Shown one piece after another: positions 49,602-55,931 of a stretch of 55,931 nucleotides of DNA. The stretch covers positions 107,194 through 163,124 of the forward strand of contig CABIWB010000002.1 of assembly GCA_902362275.1 (NCBI GenBank), read 5' to 3'. Position 1 is the stretch's first letter, and each line of letters opens with the position of its first letter. Source of the stretch: Coriobacteriaceae bacterium. Its GTDB lineage: Bacteria; Actinomycetota; Coriobacteriia; Coriobacteriales; Coriobacteriaceae. A program made the position numbers and the translations under genes. The notes under the pieces are model-generated. The model ran no database searches and was not told the origin of the DNA. It was given only the letters and a program-made list of their open reading frames with translations.

Positions 49602-49664
49602 TGCCTCTGACGTGCCGATTTATAGAACCGAGGCTGTGCTCAAAAACTTTTTTAAAATTCTCGG

Positions 49665-49692
49665 TTGACCGGAACGCGTCCTTGGTTATACT
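49665..49692 (+). promoter_or_regulatory. Promoter of tRNA-Phe
   Basis: TTGACC (49665-49670) and TATACT (49687-49692) are spaced by 16 nt. Transcription would start about 25 nt before the tRNA. Confidence 0.85.
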
Positions 49693-49724
49693 AATCAAGC
49701 CTTGAAACAAGGCACACCTCAAAT

Positions 49725-49779
<55 letters not shown>

Positions 49780-49797
<18 letters not shown>

Positions 49798-50029
49798 CCT
49801 TGAATTGTTTAGGACCTCTGCAAAGGGGTCCTTTTCTTTTATGCAGCCCCCACATGGAATCGAACCCCGTGAGGGCGCGGAGCTGAGTAAACGCGTAAGC
49901 GTTTGCCAGCGTAGCTCGCAAGGCGCGTAAGCGCCGCAGCGGTCCGTCCGCGCAGCGCGCGGACGCGATTCCCTTCCCCGCCACCTTGAATTGACTAGGA
50001 CCTCTGCAAAGGGGTCCTTTTCTTTTATG
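49780..50029 (+). repeat. Duplicated tRNA-Phe 3' end flanking a hairpin-rich insert (probable integration scar)
   Basis: The 64 bases at 49780-49843 (T-loop, acceptor 3' strand and terminator) recur at 49966-50029 with two mismatches. The 122-nt insert between them contains three tight hairpins: AAACGC-GTAA-GCGTTT (49889-49904), GGCGC-GTAA-GCGCC (49922-49935) and an 8-bp stem (49946-49953 with 49957-49964). It also holds an inverted 13-nt copy of the T-arm (GGAATCGAACCCC, 49856-49868). A duplicated tRNA 3' end is the usual footprint of a tRNA-targeting integrase. From 50030 to 50278 only a possible -10 (TATACT, 50208-50213) is seen. Confidence 0.8.
49811..49840 (+). terminator. Terminator of tRNA-Phe
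   Basis: A 9-bp stem with one G-U pair (49811-49819 with 49824-49832) and a GCAA tetraloop, then a T-rich tract. An identical copy is found at 49997-50026. Confidence 0.9.
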
Positions 50030-50278
50030 TAGCGTCCGCGGAAAACGCATCTCTTTATTGAGGGAAAGAATGGGATGCGCTTTCCGGAGCTTGCTTCCGA
50101 CGTGCGTGTACATCTCGGCGCACCAGCTCGTACCCGCCCGCCCCAGACATTCCTTCCGCTTTTGCGCCACTTTACAGACCGTTCGGTCGTCTGCCCGCAC
50201 GCGTGGGTATACTCAAAACGATACTTTTCCTATGCAATACGATGCAGGCTCGGCCTGCACGATCCGAAGGGGGCAGTG

Positions 50279-51340
50279 ATGGAGAGGATACTCGGCGTTA
50301 ATCTCTCTGGCTGGTTTATTCCCGAGCCTTGGGTGACCCCGTCGCTGTATGCGGCGACCGGTGCATCCAACGCGGCCGAGCTACAGGAGGCCATGGGCAC
50401 CGTCGCCTATAACGAGCGCATGCGCCGTCATTACGAGACGTTTGTGAGCGAGGACGATTTTCGCCGCATGGCGCAGATCGGCCTCAATGCCGTGCGTCTG
50501 CCGGTGCCCTGGTATGCCTTTGGCTCGCAGGAGTCCGATGCGTCCTACATCTCGGTTGTCGACTACATTGACCGTGCAATTGAGTGGGCCGCCAAGTACA
50601 ACATCCGCGTGCTGCTCGATTTGGCGACGGTGCCCGGTGGCCAGGGCGATTCCAACGATTCGCCCACCACGCCGGAGGCTGTTGCCGAGTGGCATTCGTC
50701 CACCAACGGCCGTCATGTCGCGCTCGATGTGCTCGAGCGCCTGGCCGATCGCTATTGCGAGGCCGAGAGCCTGCTGGGCATCGAGCTGCTGGACACGCCG
50801 CAGATGAGCGTTCACAAGAGCCTCTTTACCATGACGGATGGCATTCCTGCTCACTACCTGCGCAATTTCTATCGCGATGCCTACGAGCTCGTCCGTTCGT
50901 ATATGCCCGAGGATAAAATCGTCGTCTTCTCGTCGTCGGGGCATCCCAGCGAGTGGAAGCATTTTATGCGCGGCGCCAAGTACAAGAACGTCTACATGGA
51001 CCTTCACCTGTACCATTACCGCGACGAGTATGCGCTCGACATCACGAGCCCCCGCGGGCTGACGACGGCGATTTCGCGCAACAAACGCGAGCTTAAAGAA
51101 GCGATTTCGACTGGGTTCCCCGTGCTGGTGGGCGAATGGTCGGGCGCGGCGATCTTTGCCAACTCGTCGGTTACGCCCGAGGGCCGCAATGCCTACGAGC
51201 GCGTGTTTATCGCCAACCAGCTGGCTTCGTTTGCACCGGCTGCCGGTTGGTTCTTCCAAACGTGGAAGACCGAGAAGCGCATTGCAGCATGGGATGCCCG
51301 CGCGGCGCTCGGTACGCTCGAACGCGGCATGATTGAATAG
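50279..51340 (+). CDS. GH5-like glycosidase (exo-1,3-glucanase type) with altered active site
   Basis: A 353-residue (beta/alpha)8 protein without a signal peptide. It begins like family 5 exo-glucanases (GVNLSGWFIPEPWVTPSLY) and keeps FRRMAQIGLNAVRLPVPWYA and the nucleophile Glu286 in VLVGEWSGA. The acid/base site, normally ELLNEP, reads ELLDTP (Asp172-Thr173-Pro174), so the general acid/base Glu is missing. It may be inactive, use another residue, or bind sugar only. The change needs several base substitutions and is no sequencing slip. AAGGGGG lies 5 nt before the ATG. Confidence 0.82.
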   Translation: MERILGVNLSGWFIPEPWVTPSLYAATGASNAAELQEAMGTVAYNERMRRHYETFVSEDDFRRMAQIGLNAVRLPVPWYAFGSQESDASYISVVDYIDRAIEWAAKYNIRVLLDLATVPGGQGDSNDSPTTPEAVAEWHSSTNGRHVALDVLERLADRYCEAESLLGIELLDTPQMSVHKSLFTMTDGIPAHYLRNFYRDAYELVRSYMPEDKIVVFSSSGHPSEWKHFMRGAKYKNVYMDLHLYHYRDEYALDITSPRGLTTAISRNKRELKEAISTGFPVLVGEWSGAAIFANSSVTPEGRNAYERVFIANQLASFAPAAGWFFQTWKTEKRIAAWDARAALGTLERGMIE

Positions 51341-51346
51341 GTTGAT

Positions 51347-52225
51347 ATGACGCAAAACGGCGCCCATACGGGCAAACTCTATGTGGTCGGCACACCCATC
51401 GGCAACTTGGGCGACCTGTCCCCGCGCGTTGGCGAGGCGTTTGCCGTCGCCGATGCCATTTGCTGCGAAGACACGCGTGTGACGTCGAAGTTGCTGATGC
51501 ACCTGGGCATTTCCAAACCGCTTGTCCGTTGCGACGAGAATGTGATCGCCAGCCGCGCCGCCGGCCTGGTCGACCGTCTGCTGGCGGGGGAGACCCTCAC
51601 CTTTGCCTCGGATGCCGGCATGCCGAGTGTGTCCGATCCCGGCCAGGCGCTGGTCAAGGCGGCGCGTGAGGCCGATGTGCCCGTAGAGGTTATCCCCGGG
51701 CCCTCCGCTTGCGTCACGGCGCTCGTTTCGTCCGGCATTCCCTGCGAGCATTTTTTCTTCGAGGGCTTTTTGGGCCGGAAGCACGGCGACCGTGTGCGCC
51801 GTTTGCAGCGCCTTGCCGTGGTGCCCGGTGCGCTCATCTTCTACGAGTCTCCACATCGCATCGTGGCGACGCTCGAGGCCGTGGCGGAGGTCTTTCCCCA
51901 GCGTGAGGTTGCCGTCTGCCGCGAACTCACCAAGCTGCACGAGGAGGTCTTGCGCGGGCCCGCCGCCCAGCTCGCCGAAGAGTTGCGTGCTCGCGGCGAG
52001 GTAAAGGGCGAGATTGCGCTGGTCATCGCGCCGCCGAGCGAGGACGAGGATGCCGGCATCGTGCCGGTTGGCGCCTCGGTAGCGGATTCCGACGAGGCCC
52101 TGCGCGAGGATATCCGCGCCGCGCTCGAGGAGGGGGAGCCCGCCTCTGCGGTGGCCAAGCGCCTGTCTCAGAAGTATTCGCGCCGCAAGCGCGATGTCTA
52201 TGCCATAGTGCTCGATATGCAATAG
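51347..52225 (+). CDS. rsmI: 16S rRNA (cytidine-1402-2'-O)-methyltransferase
   Basis: A 292-residue SAM-dependent methyltransferase modifying the ribosomal P-site. The tetrapyrrole-methylase-like fold is marked by LYVVGTPIGNLGDLSPR, CEDTRVTSKLLMHLGI, FASDAGMPSVSDPG, and VIPGPSAC. The C-terminal RsmI tail is present (LSQKYSRRKRDVYAIVLDMQ). AGGTTGAT precedes the ATG; the gap to the GH5-like gene is 6 nt. Confidence 0.95.
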   Translation: MTQNGAHTGKLYVVGTPIGNLGDLSPRVGEAFAVADAICCEDTRVTSKLLMHLGISKPLVRCDENVIASRAAGLVDRLLAGETLTFASDAGMPSVSDPGQALVKAAREADVPVEVIPGPSACVTALVSSGIPCEHFFFEGFLGRKHGDRVRRLQRLAVVPGALIFYESPHRIVATLEAVAEVFPQREVAVCRELTKLHEEVLRGPAAQLAEELRARGEVKGEIALVIAPPSEDEDAGIVPVGASVADSDEALREDIRAALEEGEPASAVAKRLSQKYSRRKRDVYAIVLDMQ

Positions 52226-52294
52226 ATGGAGGATATCCAGCCCTTGCGCTAGAATCATCCCCTGTATGCAACGTTTTTCTGGAGGACAAACCCC

Positions 52295-53896
52295 ATGGAT
52301 CAAAGCAAGCCTTCGTTCTTTATCACGACGCCCATCTACTACGTCAACGCCGATCCGCACCTGGGCACGGCCTATTCCACCATCATCGCCGACGTTCAGG
52401 CTCGCTATCGCCGCTCCGCCGGCTATAACGTCAAGTTCCTGACCGGCATGGACGAGCACGGTGAGAAGGTCGCCGAGGCCGCGGCCAAGCACGGCATGAC
52501 GCCGCAGGAGTGGACCGACAGCCAAGCTCCGCACTTCAAGGAGCTTTGGAGCAAGCTCGAGATTTCCAACGACGACTTCATCCGCACCACCGAGCCGCGC
52601 CAGCATCATGCCGTGCAGTACCTGTGGGAGCGCATGAAGGAGTCCGGCTACCTGTATAAGGGCAGCTACGACGGCTGGTATTGCGTGCCTGACGAGACCT
52701 ACTTCACCGATACGCAGGTCCAGAAGGGCGACGAGGAGTACGGCAACGTCGGCCAGCACCTGTGCCCCGACTGCCACCGTCCGCTTGAGCGCGTGCAGGA
52801 GGAGTCCTACTTCTTTAAGCTTTCCGCTTTCCAGGACAAGCTACTCAAGCTCTATGACGAGCACCCCGACTTTGTCGAGCCTGCGTTCCGCATGAACGAG
52901 GTGCGTAGCTTTGTCGAGGGCGGCCTTAACGACCTTTCCGTGAGCCGCACGAGCTTTGACTGGGGCATTCAGGTCCCGTTTGACGAGGGCCACGTGACCT
53001 ACGTGTGGTTCGATGCGCTGCTCAACTATATGACGGCCGTCGGCTACGGTGTCGACACCGACGAGGCGCGTGCCGAGCTGGCCTATCGCTGGCCCGCGCA
53101 GTTCCACATCGTGGGTAAGGACATCATCCGCTTCCACTGCGTCATTTGGCCCGCCATGCTCATGGCCATCGGCGAGGCCCTGCCCGAGCACGTCTTTGCC
53201 CACGGCTTCCTGACCGTGCGCAATGCCGAGACTGGCAAGGCCGAGAAGATGTCCAAGAGCCGCGGCAACGCCATCGCTCCGCAGGACGTTATCGACATGC
53301 TGGGCGTCGAGGGCTATCGCTACTACTTCATGACCGACGTCGTTCCCGGTACCGACGGCGCCATCAGCTTCGATCGTATGGAGCAGGTCTACAACGCCGA
53401 CCTGGCCAACAGCTGGGGCAACCTCATCTCGCGTTCGCTCAACATGAGCGGCAAGTACTTTGACGGTTGCGCGCCCGCTAAGCCCGCATCGTTCGATGCG
53501 TTTGACAATCCGCTGGCAAAGATCGCCGACGGCCTGGTCGAGCGCTACATGGCCAAGATGGACGTGCTCGATTACGGCGGAGCTAAGGACGAGGTCATGG
53601 AGCTCATCCACGCCGCCAACCACTATATCGAGGACTCTGAGCCCTGGGCGCTTGCCAAGGACGAGGCCAAGGCTGACGAGCTGGCATTTGTGATCTACAA
53701 CCTGCTCGAGGCTATCCGCATTGCCGCTCACCTGCTGATGCCGCTCATGCCCCAGACCTCTGCCGAGGCCCTGCGCCGCCTGTCCTGCGAGGACGAGGCC
53801 GCGAGCGACGACCTCAAGGGCATTTGCGCTTGGGGTCTGCTTGCTGGTGGCCAGCCCGTCGAGAAGGGCGAGCCGCTGTTCCCGCGCCTGGGCTAA
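52295..53896 (+). CDS. metG: Methionine-tRNA ligase
   Basis: A 533-residue class I synthetase. The HIGH-type site is in TPIYYVNADPHLGTAYST (HLGT), the connective-peptide domain carries CPDCHRP, and the KMSKS loop is in AEKMSKSRGNAIAPQDV. The anticodon-binding helical domain follows. It ends without the C-terminal tRNA-binding (EMAP-like) domain found in longer MetG proteins. TGGAGGAC lies 8 nt before the ATG. Confidence 0.96.
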   Translation: MDQSKPSFFITTPIYYVNADPHLGTAYSTIIADVQARYRRSAGYNVKFLTGMDEHGEKVAEAAAKHGMTPQEWTDSQAPHFKELWSKLEISNDDFIRTTEPRQHHAVQYLWERMKESGYLYKGSYDGWYCVPDETYFTDTQVQKGDEEYGNVGQHLCPDCHRPLERVQEESYFFKLSAFQDKLLKLYDEHPDFVEPAFRMNEVRSFVEGGLNDLSVSRTSFDWGIQVPFDEGHVTYVWFDALLNYMTAVGYGVDTDEARAELAYRWPAQFHIVGKDIIRFHCVIWPAMLMAIGEALPEHVFAHGFLTVRNAETGKAEKMSKSRGNAIAPQDVIDMLGVEGYRYYFMTDVVPGTDGAISFDRMEQVYNADLANSWGNLISRSLNMSGKYFDGCAPAKPASFDAFDNPLAKIADGLVERYMAKMDVLDYGGAKDEVMELIHAANHYIEDSEPWALAKDEAKADELAFVIYNLLEAIRIAAHLLMPLMPQTSAEALRRLSCEDEAASDDLKGICAWGLLAGGQPVEKGEPLFPRLG

Positions 53897-53935
53897 GACG
53901 CCGCGCGCCATATCGGCAATTTGCTGTTTAGATGT

Positions 53936-53967
53936 AAGGGCATGGCCGCAACGGTCCATGCCCTTTT
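53936..53967 (+). terminator. Terminator of metG
   Basis: A 10-bp stem (53936-53945 with 53956-53965) with a 10-nt loop, then TTTTGTTT. Confidence 0.85.
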
Positions 53968-54003
53968 GTTTCAAGACGCCGCCACCATGCTAAGGAGGCA
54001 ACT

Positions 54004-54864
54004 ATGACAACTTCGCCTTTGGCAAATCCTACGGCAACAAGGGAGCTGCTGGAGGAGTTTGGCCTTGCGACCAAGCATCGCCTGGGCCAGAACTTCCTGA
54101 TCGACAACCATGTAATTGAGCGCATTTGCGAGCTTTCCGAGCTCACGGGCGATGAGCGCGTGCTCGAGGTTGGCCCGGGCGTTGGTACGCTCACGCTTGC
54201 GCTGCTGCAGGAGGCGGCGTGCGTCACGTCGATCGAGGCCGATCCCGAGCTCGAGCCGGTGCTAGATGCCCACGCCGCCGACTACGCCAACTTCCGCTTT
54301 ATCATGGGCGACGCGCTCAGAGTGACGCCGGGGCAGATTGAGCAGGCTGCGGGCGGTGAGCCGACGGTATTTGTCGCGAACCTGCCCTATAACGTGGCGG
54401 CGACGATCATCCTGCAGTTCTTCCAGACGATGCCCGCGCTCAAGCGCGCCGTCGTCATGGTTCAAAAAGAGGTTGCCGATCGCATTGCCGCAGTGCCGGG
54501 TAGCAAGACCTATGGCGGCTATACGGCAAAGCTCGGCCTGTATGCGCAGGTTACGGGTCGCTTTGAGGTGCCGCCGCGTTGCTTTATGCCGGCACCGCAT
54601 GTGGACTCGGCCGTCGTGCGTATCGACCGTGTTGACGGCGTGGTGCCCGAAGGACTCGATCGCGAGTTTGTGGCCCGCGTGATTGATGCCGCATTTGCTC
54701 AGCGTCGCAAGACCATCCGCAATTCCATGAGCGCCAACGGTTTTGCCAAGGACGTGCTCGATACCGCCTTTGAGGCTTGTGGTATCGCACCCACCACGCG
54801 CGCCGAGACGCTTGATGTTGCCGACTTTGTCCGTCTGGCCCAGGAGCTAATCCATGTTGCCTAA
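54004..54864 (+). CDS. rsmA: 16S rRNA dimethyladenosine transferase (KsgA)
   Basis: A 286-residue SAM-dependent enzyme that dimethylates A1518 and A1519 of 16S rRNA. Marks are LGQNFLIDNHVIERI, VLEVGPGVGTLT (SAM site), and the catalytic NLPYNVAATI. AAGGAGG lies 6 nt before the ATG. It overlaps tatD by 11 nt, so the two are co-translated. Confidence 0.95.
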   Translation: MTTSPLANPTATRELLEEFGLATKHRLGQNFLIDNHVIERICELSELTGDERVLEVGPGVGTLTLALLQEAACVTSIEADPELEPVLDAHAADYANFRFIMGDALRVTPGQIEQAAGGEPTVFVANLPYNVAATIILQFFQTMPALKRAVVMVQKEVADRIAAVPGSKTYGGYTAKLGLYAQVTGRFEVPPRCFMPAPHVDSAVVRIDRVDGVVPEGLDREFVARVIDAAFAQRRKTIRNSMSANGFAKDVLDTAFEACGIAPTTRAETLDVADFVRLAQELIHVA

Positions 54865-55771
54865 TGCCGAACGCGTGACGTTTACCAAGAAAAAGAAGAC
54901 GGTTGCTTGTCCCGTGCCCTTGGCACCGCTTGCCGACACGCATGCGCATCTGCTTTCGTTTTGGGGCAAAGAAGTGCCCGAGACGCTCGTGCGCGCCAAA
55001 GCCGCGGGCGTCGACCTGTTGGCGACGATGTTCGACCCCATCGCCGACAAGCGCAGCGTGACGGACTATAGTGACTGGCTGGTGCGCGAAATTCTGCCGA
55101 TGCGGGATATTCCGCAGATCAAGTATCTCGCTGGCGTTCACCCCTATGGCGCGCCGGATTATACCGACGACATTCACGCACAGGTCGTTGCCGCGCTCGA
55201 TGACCCTTTGTGCGCTGGTATCGGCGAGATCGGTCTGGACTACCACATGGATTACGATGATGACATCGCGCCGGCGCCCCATAGCGTGCAGATTGATTGC
55301 ATGGCACGTCAGCTCGAAGTTGCCGTGCGCCGCAATGTGCCGGTGGAGCTGCACCTGCGGCACGAGGACTCGGATGGGGAGCGCACCTCGCATATGGATG
55401 CGTACAACGTGCTGCGCGAGGTGGGTGTGCCTCAGGCAGGTTGCGTACTGCACTGCTTTGGCGAGGATCGAGCCACGATGGAGCGCTTTGTGGGTTTGGG
55501 CTGCTATATCGCCTATGGCGGCGCGGCAACCTTTAAGCGCAACGACGACGTGCGCGAGGCATTTGCGGCGACCCCGCTCGATCGCATTTTGTTCGAGACG
55601 GATTGCCCGTATATGGCGCCGGAGCCCATTCGTGGTCTTGAGTGCGAGCCGGCAATGATTTCTATCACGGCAAACGCGCTGGTCAATGATCGTGTCGATC
55701 GCACCGGCGAGGATGCTGAGGCGATTGCGCAGGCCGCTTGGGAAAATGCCTGCAAACTTTTTCAAAAATAG
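54854..55771 (+). CDS. tatD: TatD-family metal-dependent hydrolase/deoxyribonuclease
   Basis: A 305-residue TIM-barrel hydrolase. Metal ligands are visible in LADTHAHLLSFWG, GEIGLDYHMDYDDD, the His of VELHLRHED and of VLHCFGED, and the Asp of FETDCPYMAPEP. Relatives act as DNA repair or degradation nucleases. The N-terminal 25 residues are a basic extension (TFTKKKKTVACP). AGGAG lies 8 nt before the ATG, within rsmA. Confidence 0.9.
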   Translation: MLPNAERVTFTKKKKTVACPVPLAPLADTHAHLLSFWGKEVPETLVRAKAAGVDLLATMFDPIADKRSVTDYSDWLVREILPMRDIPQIKYLAGVHPYGAPDYTDDIHAQVVAALDDPLCAGIGEIGLDYHMDYDDDIAPAPHSVQIDCMARQLEVAVRRNVPVELHLRHEDSDGERTSHMDAYNVLREVGVPQAGCVLHCFGEDRATMERFVGLGCYIAYGGAATFKRNDDVREAFAATPLDRILFETDCPYMAPEPIRGLECEPAMISITANALVNDRVDRTGEDAEAIAQAAWENACKLFQK

Positions 55772-55774
55772 TTC

Positions 55775-55803
55775 TTGCGTTCGCGATGGCGCTCCGTTAT
55801 TCT
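55775..55803 (+). promoter_or_regulatory. Promoter of tRNA-Leu
   Basis: TTGCGT (55775-55780) and TATTCT (55798-55803) are spaced by 17 nt, starting directly after the tatD stop. Confidence 0.75.
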
Positions 55804-55814
55804 AATTCCTGCAC

Positions 55815-55901
55815 GCGGGCGTGGCGGAATTGGCAGACGCGTACGGTTCAGGTCCGTATGGGGGCAACCCCATGAAGGTTCAAGTCCTTTCGCCCGCACC
55901 A
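55815..55901 (+). tRNA. tRNA-Leu (CAG anticodon)
   Basis: An 87-nt class II tRNA with a long variable arm (TGGGGGCAACCCCA) and encoded CCA. The acceptor GCGGGCG pairs with CGCCCGC; the anticodon loop is TTCAGGT between TACGG and CCGTA. Confidence 0.95.
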
Positions 55902-55913
55902 TTGAATGAAAGA

Positions 55914-55931
55914 GCTCCCAGCAATGGGAGC
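55914..55931 (+). terminator. Terminator of tRNA-Leu, cut by the window edge
   Basis: GCTCCCA (55914-55920), loop GCAA, TGGGAGC (55925-55931). The expected T-tract lies beyond the window. Confidence 0.7.

Noticed and set aside
50381..52777. 798-codon minus-strand frame across GH5, rsmI and metG
   Set aside because: It spans three real plus-strand genes and their gaps, and shows no domain.

Overview
The window looks like a chromosomal segment of a high-GC actinobacterium of the class Coriobacteriia, most likely Collinsella or a close relative. This rests on the strong GC bias at third codon positions, the mix of a phenylalanine T-box, a Tad pilus locus without an outer-membrane secretin, several mannose-family PTS genes and a short MetG. 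No rRNA or other species-level marker is present, so the genus is an inference.

Layout. (1) 1-12.2 kb: a SIS-domain sugar-phosphate deglycase, an LDH-family 2-hydroxyacid dehydrogenase, metA, 5-formyl-THF cyclo-ligase and an M16C metallopeptidase. Then comes a GntR regulator with a mannose-family PTS (EIIA, EIIB, SIS deglycase, EIIC, EIID) resembling fructoselysine/glucoselysine uptake operons. This operon carries two separate lesions: an in-frame TAG in the deglycase and a 14-bp tandem duplication that shifts the frame of the EIIC tail. (2) 12.2-14.6 kb: small unassigned genes (a possible modified-base-reader fold, a zinc ribbon, a DUF5710 protein) and tRNA-Val. (3) 14.8-25.8 kb: housekeeping genes (DMT transporter, DUF4012 protein, glmM, M32 carboxypeptidase, T-box-controlled pheS and pheT). 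(4) 25.8-28.7 kb: a Ni/Co ECF transporter (cbiM-cbiQ-cbiO) behind a good promoter with a NikR-like palindrome. (5) 28.8-35.9 kb: a phospholipase-C-like protein, an orphan winged-helix plus nuclease-fold protein beside a perfect 21-bp inverted repeat, pyruvate kinase, and a Ca2+-type P-type ATPase whose leader can fold in two mutually exclusive ways, one hiding the Shine-Dalgarno.

(6) 35.9-38.2 kb: an AT-rich islet with a three-gene cassette (anchored thioredoxin-like protein with an apparent ATA start, secreted protein, small membrane protein) divergent from a DUF2975/YozG-type regulator pair. (7) 38.2-49.6 kb: rsgA, then a long overlapping Tad (Flp pilus) operon cpaB-tadZ-tadA-tadB-tadC-flp-pseudopilins-tadG-like-DUF192, then an orphan ribbon-helix-helix protein. 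No prepilin peptidase is in the window. (8) 49.6-55.9 kb: tRNA-Phe with a duplicated 3' end flanking a 122-nt hairpin-rich insert, a GH5-like protein lacking the usual acid/base Glu, rsmI, metG, rsmA, tatD and tRNA-Leu.

The most unusual signals are the P-type ATPase leader, the tRNA-Phe scar, the double lesion in the PTS operon, the AT-rich secreted-protein cassette, and the shared AQxTxE processing motif in four Tad proteins. Functions are assigned from motifs read by eye; no database search was run.
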